A stretch of DNA of 64,000 bases, taken from Biscogniauxia marginata (lineage: Eukaryota; Ascomycota; Sordariomycetes; Xylariales; Xylariaceae). The notes below the pieces were generated by a model. The model ran no database searches. It was not told where the DNA came from and worked only from the letters and a program-made list of their open reading frames with translations. Location of the stretch: the NCBI GenBank assembly GCA_022695795.1, contig MU404063.1, positions 558,001 through 622,000 on the forward strand. Reading direction: 5' to 3'. The position numbers and the translations under genes are program-made. Of the stretch, positions 1 through 11,770 are shown in pieces. The stretch's first letter is position 1, and every line of letters begins with the position of its first letter.

Positions 1-535
1 CGACGGATGGGCCGTCGAGATGCAGTCGACAAGGTTGTTTCCTTTCGCCCCAAGTTCGAAAACTGCCCAGCCTCCATAGCAGAACCCCACCGCTCCAACG
101 CGCTTGTACTTAGAGCGAAGAGCTTTAGCAAAATCAAAAATCTCTCCCCGACGGATTTCACGGCTGTGCCTCTTAGTGAAGCCAGGTAAATCTAGCTCCC
201 CCCAACGAGACTGGTCTAGAAGAATATCTGTCGGCAAAACTTCACCCCCGAAGCTTGTACTAGAAGTTAACGTGCGCCCTCCTCAGAGAATCCAGCTGTA
301 GTGTGGCTTACAAGTCAGGGGCATAGGCAGTGACATCGGCTTCCTTAGCATAGTGGTCGGCCAGAAGTCTGATATTTGGGAACTTCCATCCAAAAATATC
401 ATGAACGATTAAGACAGCGGCATCGGGATTTGAGCCTGAAACGTATACGTTGGTCTCCCCGAGCTTCGTTTCATGCCCCTCTGGGGTCCCGTCCCAATTG
501 AACCCTGTGACGCAGCAGTCTTGAAAACCCGACAT
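1..535 (-). CDS. Dienelactone hydrolase family protein (partial, two exons seen)
   Basis: Partial gene running off the left edge. Exons are 312-535 and 1-259 with a 52-nt intron (260-311) that starts GTAAGC and ends CTAG. Joined, the first 160 or so residues read as a dienelactone hydrolase: an N-terminal segment beginning MSGF, an IVHDIFGW stretch near the first core strand, YAPDF across the splice, and the nucleophile elbow GFCYGG with Cys135 as predicted nucleophile. The Asp and His of the triad should lie beyond the edge. The start at 535 was preferred to upstream codons because family members commonly begin MSGFQxCC. In this family the enzyme opens lactone rings of aromatic breakdown products, but many fungal members have unknown substrates. 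Family assignment is firm; substrate is unknown. Confidence 0.85.
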
Positions 536-1525
536 ATTCAACGAGCAAAAAGATATCCAATTTGAAGTAAGGGAAGAATATGGGAGCACTAACTAGAGAG
601 GCTTTGCAGGTCGGGAGGGCCTATTATAACATAACTCACAGTCTAGGTACGGGTTTAATGGCGTTGACATCTATGCGAAGTCCGGCAGATCCGGTCCTTA
701 TAACTACCTATCTACGCATAAATCGTACCTCTCTTCTCCGCATTTCTCAAGCTTGGATTAGTTAGTGTGGTGATAAGCTACCTAATGCACGCAATGATCA
801 TATCTAAATGCCAAGTTCCGAGTCCATGGGTTGAGACTGCTTACTAAAGATTCCCGCTGCCTCGGGTTCGTTAACCTTGTCAATTTCCCTAACCAGACAG
901 GTTTCGCTAACGGTATAAGTCGGCGGTTGAAGACAGTTGAACTTCGGGGGAAATAAATGGATTGGGCAGCGCGCTGTGCTTGTAGCCTCTCTGGTGTCTG
1001 GAAGAGTAGGACGACTAAGGTGTACCTTGTCGACTGTGGCTAATCTTGTATGTATTGTACATACCCGACAGTTTACCTCTAACAACGTTGGCACCGGCTG
1101 TTGCGCTTGTCACCTCTTAGAACGAGTTACATATATATATATACTAGTTTAGGTAGTGCGGGGCAGTCAATGCACCAAGGCCTAGGTAGGCCTTAAATTC
1201 AGAAATCTCGTTAGGCTGGACTGGAGTTGCCCTCCATCATTATTACAACCACCATCCCTGAGTAGCTTCACCCCTGGAAAAAGGAAGCCATGGCCGAAAT
1301 GACATTGTTTGACTCTTGACGCTATGGCAGCGTAATTTCGAGTCCAGTGGCAGACCCAAACCTTTTTCTAACCTTCTTTCAACACCCTCATCGTTGTGAA
1401 TAGTAAACCCCCAAGTTTACTATCAGAGTCGCTGTCAGTTGGGTGCCAATGTTTACCCCAATCCATCCTCCACTGCTGCTACAGTCAAGCAGCTAGTCAG
1501 TCAGTCCTTCGGACATTCGGCCACT
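536..1525. other. Intergenic, no gene recognised
   Basis: Upstream region of the dienelactone hydrolase gene, read away from the RNase H-like gene. Only short open frames without family signatures are present. It holds a short (AT)n run near 1129-1142 and a CCTAGGTAGG motif near 1182. I see no RNA gene. Confidence 0.5.
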
Positions 1526-2353
1526 ATGACCCCCGACAATGTAGAATTTGGGTCTGGGAGAGGTATTGCCCTCGTAGGCGAATCCCAGCGTGCGAGGAAG
1601 ATTCGCAAACGCCTTACCCGCCGCTCTAGAATCCATACTGCCACCATCTTCATCCCCATGTCACCGAATGAGACCCCCGAGCACCACTTCCCCCTCCAGA
1701 CCGTCTTCACACGCACGCCGCAACCCCGCTTCGTCAATCGCTACGATAGCCGCGAGATATTGCTTGTTGTGGATGGGAGCTGCATAAATAACGGAAGCAA
1801 GGACCAGGCGTCCGCCGGGGGCTGCAGCTTTACGTACAAAGGCCCGGGAAAGGCTGGACCGAATACCGCCTTTCCCTTCTCGTTCGAAGGAACATGCGAC
1901 GGGGGTCAAGTCGGGTTTCCCCTCGAGGAATGCGGGCCTGGCGGCGAATCGCATGATCCGACTAGTAACAGAGCTAAGCTCCGAGCCGTTATCGCCGCGC
2001 TCGAGTTTCGTGCTTGGCAGGAAGAGGGCTGGAGACGGATTGTCATAGCGACCAACCTCGAATATGTCGTCCTCGGCGCGACGACATGGCTACCGGTGTG
2101 GGTGAGTAGAAGGTGGCGGACGCGCAAATCCAAGAAGGTCGTCAACCGGGATCTGTGGGAGGAGCTGAACGGCATTATTGAGAACCTGTTCAAGTTGGGC
2201 ACGGAAGTGTCGTTTTGGCTTCTCCCGCCCGGTGCTGTCAGACAGGATTCCTCTCTGATCCGGGATACGAAGGAGGTAGCACGAGATGCCGCGACATTGT
2301 ACCACGATGCTGTTGCGGAGGAATTCACTAGACTGTGTGGGATTGAGGTTTGA
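1526..2353 (+). CDS. RNase H-like protein, probably catalytically inactive
   Basis: Single-exon frame of 275 residues with a ribonuclease H fold of the type common in Pezizomycotina. The first core strand carries VVDGSC with Asp83. The region usually read SNRAEL has Lys (K151) in place of the catalytic Glu, and the strand usually read IATD has Asn (N177) in place of the second Asp. A last Asp (D247) in the terminal helix is kept. Canonical RNase H needs a DEDD set to bind two metal ions on RNA:DNA hybrids, so two of four ligands are missing and hydrolysis is unlikely. Both changes are G-to-A type, as would follow from C-to-T decay on the other strand. The first ATG in frame is 1526; 1658 is another possible start and still leaves the whole domain. 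Confidence 0.72.
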   Translation: MTPDNVEFGSGRGIALVGESQRARKIRKRLTRRSRIHTATIFIPMSPNETPEHHFPLQTVFTRTPQPRFVNRYDSREILLVVDGSCINNGSKDQASAGGCSFTYKGPGKAGPNTAFPFSFEGTCDGGQVGFPLEECGPGGESHDPTSNRAKLRAVIAALEFRAWQEEGWRRIVIATNLEYVVLGATTWLPVWVSRRWRTRKSKKVVNRDLWEELNGIIENLFKLGTEVSFWLLPPGAVRQDSSLIRDTKEVARDAATLYHDAVAEEFTRLCGIEV

Positions 2354-3898
2354 GCGTGGGACGCGTTAGACCTCGAATTGTTACTTGAGATATCACATGG
2401 TTGAACCTTAGATGTCCATTATACCTACAATCGAAACCTGAGCTCTTCTCTTGTACGAATAGAAGATTGTAGAAACATTTTAACAATTACTACATTTAAT
2501 CCACTACATAGCACGCCTCCATTCCCATTCTCTACAAAGGTGTGTTATCCGGATGGTTGGGAATGGATAGAATATCTAATAGGACAATGCTAATCTTATT
2601 GCATACTCCGGATAAGTACCCCTCATCGACTTCAAGCATTCTATAAGTCAGCTTAGACGTGGCCGCCCATCGATAGACTCATTTTCCAACATCAACATGA
2701 AGTGTTTCAGTTGAGATTTAACCTAGGGCTTCCCCGAAGCCTCAAGCGTTCTATCTCTCCTGCTCCCGCCTCACCATACAACTACCTAAGATAGTGACGC
2801 AGAAAGTCAAAGGCAAATACGGCGTAGTTTATATAATCCGTTGAGTATTTACCTCTTTGAAAGCAAAATTGGACCCCCCCTCCCCCGCCTCTTTCTCTGG
2901 GCGGTTTACACGTATAATTTAAAGATGGAGATCTTGAAATACTAGACGTATCGCGGGGTTATGCCAAGGATAACTCGAAAAGAATTATAAGAAACTCTAA
3001 AATAAAATAATCCAATTTCACCCTCGCAGAATAGTAATCTAAAGTACACGTCCCTTAAGATAGAACTACAATTATCCCTTGATACGGTATTTCCAAATTT
3101 AGTATAAGCCTCAGGGCGGAACTACAAATATCTATGGAGAGGGCCGCTGTAGCCGCGATTATATGCACCTCTGATGTAGGGGATGAAGGAAACCAAAAGA
3201 AAACGAACGAGGGTTGTAATTCTGATGGTCCAGAGAATCTGGTGTAGCTACTGAAACATTGCATTTAAACCCTGGATGCATTGACCACCCCCACACCTCC
3301 GTTCACTCCTGGGTCTAATTTGTATGCTAACAAAAAGTCAATACTCTTGTGGCCTCATATATAAATCTGATATTTTAGAGAGCAATCCTATTATGACCGT
3401 GAAACTATACACGTTCATTCTGTATATATTTATAGACCTGGAGATTGTCTAAATCTGTTTGGTATTGGCAAGTCTATTTCATATGGGGTGATATAATTTC
3501 TTCTGGATGCTTACGTGGCTATGGGTTTACATAGACATAAGTTCATGTCTTCGAGCTCGTTGTCGTTCCATTATTGGATTTTTGAGTTCTCTCTTATTTA
3601 ACTAATTTTCCGTTTTAATGATTATCAACATGCGCATCACATGGCCGCATTATTTCATCAGGAATTCTCAATGGCTTAAAGGAAAGTGTGAGTCGTATTG
3701 AATAAGACGATAACTAAGGAATGATAAGTGATGCTAAATTAAAGGAATGTCGAAAGTATGCTGCCGTCAGATAGATAGAGTTACTCCCCCAAACCATGCC
3801 ACCATGCCCGCCTATACCCAAGATATCCCAAAACTCCCCAGAAAATGCAAATTATGCCATTGCTACTGCTGCTTGAACGAGATGAATATCGTCAAGGC
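2354..3898. other. AT-rich intergenic region
   Basis: No open frame with recognisable content. Homopolymer C tracts occur near 2874-2885, and AT-rich stretches with frequent stops fill 2920-3770. This is the shared 3' side of the RNase H-like gene (plus strand) and the secreted protein gene (minus strand). Confidence 0.5.
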
Positions 3899-4492
3899 TT
3901 ACCACCATGCAACACTGATACCGTTGGGCACGTTCTGCCCGTCGAACACGAAGTCTTGCTTGACGACGTTGATGTCGAACTCGCCAACCGCAACCGACTC
4001 CCAGTGCAGGACTCCGCCGGCGGGGCAGGGGAACTCCCTAATGGCCGGCACGATGGCCTGCTCGTCGAACTGGTAGAATCCGCTGGCGGCATCGAACCGG
4101 ATGCGCGCGAGCTGAGTATCCCTCAAGTTGCCCTCGTACAGGGCAGCCAGGTCTTGGAACCCGTTCCTGAAGATGTCCAGGGCCTGCTCGCCGAGGACGT
4201 TGTCCCCGTTGCCGATGTTGGCGGCGCGGAAGACCAGCCCGCAGGTGCGGCCCTGGAGGTCGGCCGAGATGGGGATGTCGTAGAGGGTCGAGGTCTCGAT
4301 GCCCCCGTTGCGGACCGTCGCCGTCTGGACGTCCTGGGTGTTCAGGTTGCTGGTCACGTCGTGGTTCTTGATTATGCTCGGGAGAGCGAACCCAGCCGCG
4401 TTGGAGGCATCGCGAGTGGCGACCTTGGTGGTTGGGGCGGCGAGGGAGAGGGTTGCCGAGATGAGGCAGAGAGCGGCGGCTGTGTACTTCAT
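3899..4492 (-). CDS. Small secreted protein, But2 C-terminal domain-like
   Basis: A 197-residue frame with a typical signal peptide: basic start, hydrophobic core to about residue 17, and AAP near residues 18-20 as a likely cleavage region. Only two cysteines remain in the mature part, C84 and C156, which could form a disulfide. Spacing of the RTCGLVF segment and the later FPCPAGG segment resembles the But2 C-terminal domain found in many fungal secreted or wall-associated proteins; this is a family impression, not a firm match. The ATG at 4492 begins the signal peptide. The frame ends right at a GGTAAGC string that could instead be a splice donor adding a short C-terminal exon; I kept the simple model. 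The secreted nature is well supported; function is unknown. Confidence 0.7.
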   Translation of the reverse strand: MKYTAAALCLISATLSLAAPTTKVATRDASNAAGFALPSIIKNHDVTSNLNTQDVQTATVRNGGIETSTLYDIPISADLQGRTCGLVFRAANIGNGDNVLGEQALDIFRNGFQDLAALYEGNLRDTQLARIRFDAASGFYQFDEQAIVPAIREFPCPAGGVLHWESVAVGEFDINVVKQDFVFDGQNVPNGISVAWW

Positions 4493-6576
4493 TTTTGTTG
4501 AGTGTTGATGTGATATAGGATAATACTAGAAAGGGGAGTATTCAAAGAAATTGATGGAAGTAGTGGATGGTGATCTGGCTGGTTTTTTGGTTGATTTGAT
4601 GATGATGATGATGTTGTTGTTGTTGCAAGTGAATAGTCTTATGTTGGATGAACCTCGACTTTATATACTCGAACAACTGATATCAACGAGCCTTGACTCC
4701 ATGATGTAAAAAGATATTGCTGATCACATACCTAGAATGGATCTATTTTTACTGACTTGCATACCCGTCAGTCTGTCTATATGAGCTTATGTTATGGGTC
4801 CTACGCTAGTCCTCTGAGGCTGATGTTAGCTGCGCGATTCACCGTTTCTATTGGTTGCCTAGAATTCCGAAGACTAGGAAACTTGGAGGTTTGAACTGAA
4901 AGGATGGCTGCTAGAATCTCACTGCCACATACTACGCCCTTTGGCGTCCGGAATACCTAACGACCGGAAGTTAATCCGGGGCCAACTGACTGGCGAAGCC
5001 CCAACACCAAGTCTAATACCTAGAAGGTTTCTAACGGTCGAGACTACAAACGATTAGCCTATTATACCTACATATCTTCACTAACAACGAGGATAAGAGC
5101 TTTAGTACGGTTATGCTTAGTTCCTCACTCACTATATGTTTTGGTGGGTTTTTTTTTTCGCTGATGCCAAGTTTTGTGGCTGATAACTTTTATCCCTTAC
5201 CTAAATACACGAAGCTTTTGCTATATTCTTTTATTATAAAGCGACGAGTTATTTTAGGCCTAAAGTTTGCTCCGGGGAGGCTGTAAGAAAATCGACGCAT
5301 CTGACCTTCAGTCCGCTAGCACTGCCTCGTTTACCTCGACCTAACAACACATGTTGTAGTTCAAGATTTCACGATTACTGGCCTCCCTTGTATCACTGCA
5401 TTGTACAACCAACTATTCTAAGACATGGGGTTAAACATGAGATGGTCGTGGGGTAATGGATGAAAAGCCTTCTCAGCCTCATCCTACGTTACATCGAGTA
5501 AGTAATAACCCATTACTTCTAAACTCAGCAAAGTCGTGAGGGATTGAGAATAGTCACAGAAACATGGCACTGGAAAACTTGTTTTTAATAATTTGTCCTA
5601 GGAGAGGATATCAATCACTATTAAAATATGCACGCCTTGCTTTAGATTTATGCTGTATAACGTAGTCGACAAATATTGTCACAGTATAATACCCCTCCAT
5701 ATATTCATTATCATTCACTAGATGAGAGTAGACGGTAGACCTGTATCCCAAGTCTCTCCCTACCTGCCCCTCCCATTTTATCCCTTATACTACCAATATA
5801 GTTAAACCTTGGGGCTTGTTTTACGGAATGTCATCCTGGTCTACCAGTGTCCACCGTATTCGGAACGAACGGCTCTTAAGTAACCAGTCTGACACGTGAT
5901 TGCTCAAGTGTCAGCACTTATACAAGTCCTGGACAGGTTGACCTTGGCAAGGCATGCCAGCGGGCACCCCAGCGGCTTCATAATATTTCGTATATTAAGA
6001 CACTAGTAAAGAGCAAAAAGTTGCAGCTAGGACTATGATCTCGAAATAGGAGCTCATTGGCAGGATAGGACGGGAATCTAAACTAGTAAGTCTACAGGGA
6101 CGGATGAAGAGCCTGCTTAACCTCATGTAGGCTGAATAGAAGGAATGTCTGAGTAAATTAATCAGTAAGTGCGTGTGCTCCTATGATCAACTTCAGTTTT
6201 TTTTAAAGTTTCTGAGCCATCAAATTTCTCACTCTTCAAGCATTTACGGGCATACGTGGGAAGTTTCAGTACACAAGTTTGGTGCTATTATACATACAGT
6301 TACATCCTATTCGTCACTTGGCAGTTGATTTTATATCATTTAACTTCCTCGGTAACTATGCCAAAGGGCTTTGACCAGGCTTTTCTAGTCTCGAACATTC
6401 GCACTATCATGGTTCACTTTATCTTGGATGCGAAGGACAAGTAATCAATGGAGAATAGACGCGATAAAAACTTTTATTCCAGTTTGAACGTATTCCGCAG
6501 TCGTTGCTCCATTTCCACCTGTCCTCCGTGGGTATGGCAGTCGCCAACAGTAACCGTAATCTATCATATAGAAGCC
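4493..6576. other. Intergenic, gene-poor
   Basis: Promoter side of the secreted protein gene, then about 1.9 kb without recognisable coding content. One possible Zn2Cys6-type site, CGG-N8-CCG, occurs at about 4965-4978, inside a short segment that could fold as a GGGGC/GCCCC hairpin. No other feature is supported. Confidence 0.45.
4661..4667 (-). promoter_or_regulatory. TATA-like element of the secreted protein gene
   Basis: TATATAA on the minus strand lies 169 nt upstream of the ATG at 4492. This suits a TATA-driven promoter with a leader of roughly 140 nt. The leader also contains a GAT-type triplet run (4599-4613). Confidence 0.4.
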
Positions 6577-6843
6577 TCAGACTTGAGTAGCATTTCCTTG
6601 TGGAGGTGGATTCCGCCCGTTGCAGTTGCCCTCGTCGTTGATGATTTGGCAGTAATGACCTGGCGAACGCTGGCAGTCGACTGCCATGGCTGCCCTGAAG
6701 CCTTTGCACTTGACGAATGAGAATACCGTGTCGCAGATGTCATAGCGTCCCTCTGATCGCGTACACATTGAGTTGGCTGATGGTAGGGGTTTGGTAGCAC
6801 CGAGGGCAGCTAGAGAAGCTAGGAGAAGCGTTTTCGGCAGCAT
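6577..6843 (-). CDS. Small secreted cysteine-rich protein (effector-like)
   Basis: An 88-residue frame starting at the ATG at 6843; an upstream in-frame GTG is not used. Residues 1-16 form a hydrophobic signal peptide (MLPKTLLLAS onward), with cleavage likely after ALGAT or shortly later. The mature chain has six cysteines at 27, 37, 46, 57, 65 and 74, an even number consistent with three disulfides, and one N-glycosylation sequon near residue 84 (NAT). The spacing does not match a family I know, such as hydrophobin, CFEM or KP4. Small size, secretion and even cysteine number are the usual marks of effector or antimicrobial-like proteins; the role is inference. No intron is needed. Confidence 0.65.
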   Translation of the reverse strand: MLPKTLLLASLAALGATKPLPSANSMCTRSEGRYDICDTVFSFVKCKGFRAAMAVDCQRSPGHYCQIINDEGNCNGRNPPPQGNATQV

Positions 6844-9589
6844 GTTTGCCACTGTTTTGTTTTGTCCTCGATATTGATGTTCTTTGAGGTGCTTCTAGGT
6901 CGGTATTGTAATTATTCGAGTTTGTTGTGGTGTAATAGGAAGTCTAGTGGCTGGCAGTGGATTTGGACCCGCGTTATGATGCCTCGATCGTAGGCTAAAT
7001 ATACTTTTTCCAAGTAGAGCTCCCATGAATTAACTTCGCACAATTGTAGTGAGTGTATTGGAAATGACACTGAATGAAGTAATCGCGGCCCAAGATGAAT
7101 CAGTTTCGATAAAGGGAGTAGTCAATGCATATACTACACGAGAATCGCTAGTGTTATGCTAAATACGGCATTATTAAACTACATCCCGCCATTCCCATGG
7201 CCTTACGTGTTAGTGATAGCAATCGAGGAAGGAAACATTAACTAGTCCTTTATTTTTACTTTATCCAATTTACCAGATCAATGCCATTTTGCCAAAATTG
7301 TAGGGTCACTTGTCTTGCGATCTCCCTACCATTTCCTGGGCCTTGGCGTGACTGCCAAGTTCACGGATCTAAGGTCTTTTGCTGTAGTACCCCTCCTCAT
7401 GGGGGTTTCGGAGTTCGATCAATCCTGGGCATAAAATGTCCGAATAAGGGGTTATTGACTCTATCCATTATTCTGAGTGTCCGTAACTTCACTATCATGA
7501 CTGCATTATGACTTAGTTCACGAATGTACTTAGCAGTAATGTTAGGGACCGAGATATCGTCTTTGCGCGGCTGGAATGATGCGCACAGATAACACGTAAG
7601 TCGAAGTCATAATTAAGGGTTCATATAGTATACTTGACAGTGTTTCGACCATGTTGGGTTTTCAGTTCATATAAATTCTTGACCCTTATCTCTCCATTGA
7701 CTACTGTTTCCCAGGATAGGCGTAATGCAGCACGAAAAAAACGGTAATTAGTATAGAACGAGGTCCAATATTGATTCTCCCCCTTCTGGCAGTATATCTG
7801 AGGTCAAGTCGGCGCGCAGACTACTAGCTTCTCCTTTAGCCCTAACATAACACTGGTCCTTAAAGGTAAAACAAATGGGGTGAGTTAGACATAATTCCTT
7901 CGTATCCCCATGTAAAACGCCTCGTTAGCTAATTAGGCGCTAGGTTTCTGGATGTGCTCCGTATTGATTTTATGAAAAAGTGTGTTACGCGCCTTAGCTT
8001 AAGTACTGCACATCTCTGCAATAATTAGGCGTACAGCCTTATCGTTCGCACATGGATAGCTGGGCCAATAGAAACATGAAACTTACAATTGGCGCGAGAC
8101 AACTGTACAATTTCTTGCCCGTAAGGGGCTGGGTAAAACGACTTTCAAGGGTCGTGTTAAATTGGCCGCCATTTCAAAGCCAACACTGAATTAATCCCAT
8201 ACTCAGATTCCATTATCGACCTAACCTTTCTGCCATCATCATCTCCTTCTACCACGCCCTTATAACACCTGATCTTAAAGATTGTGTTGTCGTTCAAAAA
8301 TCTGCTTAATTTCGTGTGAAAGGAACTTAACCCTCAATGCGACCAAGTTTGCCTTGTATAGCCACGTGAAGACAAAATGTGTAGTCATCGACAGCCATGA
8401 CGTGGTCCACGAGAGCCATACCGACGGGAAACGAAATTGGAGGAAGATTATTATCCGAGTAACAAGTGGGTATCTAGAAAAGACTATTTGTGTACAATCT
8501 TAAGAAAATAGCTGTAACGAACTACGACTAATACTAATTACATATACGTGCTGCTACGGAATATCTGAGTGGGGTGGGGACGGGTGCGAAGCACAAGTTG
8601 AGGTTTCTACATTTATATATGAGTAGGTATATTTACTTAAAACTACTTGACTTTATGGTAACTATACTGTACATTATATAGATGGCCTATGGAGACTAGT
8701 TAGGAGAATGTTTCGTCATATTGTAAGCTCAAATGGGACTTCTTAAATGCAATAAACTCAAAAGATTAGAACTAATTAAGATAAAGTGACAATAGTAAAC
8801 AGAACGACTAGTTATATCTTATCTAGGTATTTAGTAGATATATAATGATAATCACATAATTCCGATTGGCAGCTACACTGTATTGTGAAAATGTTCTCCC
8901 TAATACCCCTCTTTCATTTCAATAATGACACGAACGGCTGCTAAGCCTCAACCTATTTCTAGCCTGCATGACTGATCGCCAATGTGTGTTCCATACTGTT
9001 AACACCCACATTCGCATGAGACAGTACACGAGGTATATACTTAGATTGATTACTGGCTAGGGAGAATAAATATGGAAATAACCAGCGTGTTTATAGAAAG
9101 ACAACATGAAAGTGACGTGGGAGAGCCATCCCTCCTAGAAGCCCTTATTAGAATTAATGGACTAGGTCCAAGTCTATTTATGTCATCTCCGCCCTGGCGA
9201 GCCATCGTTTCATTGCTTACAAAACCAGCCTTGCGGGATATAAACCAATGGGTAGGTAGACAGTGTACGACGTTTACAGCTTACCCCTCCATTCTGGAAG
9301 TAATAGGTAAGAAGCTCCTTACATAGGCACTTTTTACTCTTACCAGAGAAAGCCTCAGTTACGCTATCCTCACGTACGACATGCCTTTCCTTTTCGATTT
9401 GAATACTTACCCTTTCATATCTTTAGCACTAACATGGTTCCCCTCGGTATTGAGACTAGGCGAGAGAGATTACGAATCGGGCTAGAAACGATAATGTTTT
9501 ATTCCAGTATGATAGCCATTAGGTCAACGAATGTCTGAGGATGTCGGACGAGGCCAGTCCTACTCTGACCTACAGAATGTACACCCCAG
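6844..9589. other. Long intergenic region, no gene recognised
   Basis: About 2.7 kb. Several open frames of 60-84 codons exist (for example 7281-7511 and 9072-9326), but none shows a domain, signal peptide or supporting splice signals. Composition is AT-rich, especially 8500-8900. Confidence 0.5.
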
Positions 9590-10082
9590 TTATTTTTTCA
9601 TGTTCACAACCTCCCCGGTCTCCAGCAGGTACGGGGTAGAGTATCCCAGGGAGACCAATGCCTTCGTCGTGTCAACCCAATCATCTTGGTCCTTGATTGC
9701 TGCCGACCAGTCTGGATCCAACATGACCCTCTTGATGGCTTGCGCATCAGGGATCGCATACTCGATGATACAGTCGAAGTCTGCGATATCCCAGCCAGGG
9801 CGGTCCTTTCCAACTTCCTGCCTCAGGGCGTCATTGAGAGAAGGCGGCGTGACGAACTAGATGTCAGATGTAAGTACCGTGGTCAGTTTAAATGTCTCGG
9901 TAGGAAGCACTCACGATCGAATAACCAAGAGCGCCGTGCTTCTTGAAGATGGGCATGGCAACCGGGAGGTGCTCTTCAACGATCCACTTGATGAATGCCT
10001 CGTGGGTGTGTTTCTGCTTGCGATAATGGGTGACTGTGTATTTCAGAGGTTGGCCTCCTCGCTGCCCAGGTCCTTCAGCCAT
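9590..10082 (-). CDS. EthD domain-containing protein
   Basis: Two exons, 9915-10082 and 9590-9856, with a 58-nt phase-0 intron (GTGAGT to TCTAG). The product is 144 residues, the usual size for a single ferredoxin-like EthD domain. Visible marks are the first strand KYTVTHYRK, the helix with HEAFIKWIVEEHLP and the late segment DPDWSAAIKDQDDWVD. Fungal EthD proteins act as small dehydratase or cyclase-type helpers, often in aromatic polyketide pathways, or as stress-related proteins of unknown activity. No polyketide synthase is in the window, so the partner is not visible. The ATG at 10082 is the first Met of the frame. Splice choice is supported by continuous family-like sequence across the join. 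Confidence 0.82.
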
Positions 10083-11214
10083 CTCGATGGTGTCGTGGTG
10101 GATAACGTGATGTTTGAGAGAAGTTTGGTTATTTGATAGGGGAGGGGAGGAAGGAGGGGAATTTCATTTCTATTTGAACTTCAGGTGGCTTTCTAGAAGG
10201 AACCCCTCGATCTCAATTGATTTTGGGCCGTGTCTCACGTCGCCCACGCCGCCCACGTCACTAGTCGGGCTCGTCAGGCTCTGTATAACACTATACCGAC
10301 AGATTTCCGTTGTCTATTTTTCTTTTTCTTTCCCCCCCCTTAAACATGTGTAACGTAAATGTAGATGGACCTTTCCACATACCGCTGGAATTGATAATGA
10401 AAACCTTCATGAAATATATTATAATGGCTAAACTCTTTTTTTTTGTTCAAAAGCCCTCGTCGACGAACAAAGACTACGATGACTACTATGTTAAAAAAAT
10501 ACTCGTCCCGACACTTCTTAGGTTAGGTAGGCTCAAGGGGCATCATCACACCGCCCCGATAACTATCACTCCCTTGCATGCTCAAAGCACATACATGCAT
10601 CTAAATACTCTAGTGCCTGCAAAATCAGGGCCGTAAGAGTCATAGGTTATGCAAGCTACCATATATTTGTTTCCAAAACGCTAATGTCTCAGAAGTGCAT
10701 ATCTCTCATGGTCCCGACCCAAAGGCTTGCGTCAAATATTGCTTTCAAAGTTTTACCAAGTGATGTAATTTGGAGAATGAAGGTATTATCTATCTATCAT
10801 GTATTTAATGCGTACATGTCCTTGAGAATATCTCGCCCCCTATGAACTCTATTCAGATTGTCCTTGCCCCTGAAATAGGGTTTACAATGCAGGTTCAGCC
10901 TTAGGTATATATCACTTCCCCCTGAATCACCGAGTGGAGGTAATGCAATATCGAAACGCGGCGCTTTTTCTGTCACAATATTGTTTATCTCGCGCCTGCC
11001 CGAATTAGTTCTTTTCTAGATATGCATGTAAAGACGTTCGTAAGATGGATGATAAGGGAAGCAGAGAAATAGAGCCGATTACCATCATCAATACTAACCG
11101 TCAGGTTCCCAATGGCTCCAATTTTCGAAGCAAAGGATAGGAACTACTAAAATATGCTATTAATATCATAACCCAAATCCCATATATTTGCCATGGACTA
11201 TAATAAGATCTAGA

Positions 11215-11230
11215 TTGGTTGGTTGGTTGG
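11215..11230. repeat. (TTGG)4 microsatellite
   Basis: Four perfect TTGG units in gene-free DNA. Confidence 0.9.
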
Positions 11231-11749
11231 TATATTCAACGCCTAAAGCAAGGGGGAAAGACCTGTCCTCGCAAACCTCTTTAGGGATACGAGGCGTGTG
11301 AAGCAGCCTATATGTCTAGATACCTAAATGCATAAAGCTATAAATAAAGCCCAATAGTGTACATAATGATGCTCTAACCGTTACTGTGGGCTCCTACGGG
11401 TGAACTCGTGTCCGGCGCATAAGTTTTCAGGGGCTTCCACTAGGTCGCTTGTCTAGTTAATCGAAGTCATTTATTGCCACACTTTATGTAGTGTGGGTAA
11501 GTCGAGCCTCAATTCCAATGCCATTAAGATATAAGGTTCAAACCCGCCAGGCCGTGCAATAAGATCTAGGGTGCGAGGGCTGGAGTAATATCTGCATTAC
11601 AATGAAAAAGAATTGCGTGAGGAAAGACAGGTTCCTCATACTGCTAGCAAGCTACATTTCTTAAGTACCTAGGTACTCAAATCGGGCCATGACAACTTGG
11701 GCCATGGCAACGCATTCATCCGAATAGCTTCTACCCACAGCAACCACAA

Positions 11750-11770
11750 TGGCTGTTGGCTGTTGGCTGT
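11750..11770. repeat. Three tandem 7-bp units (TGGCTGT)
   Basis: Three perfect direct copies of TGGCTGT, in gene-free DNA. Confidence 0.9.
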
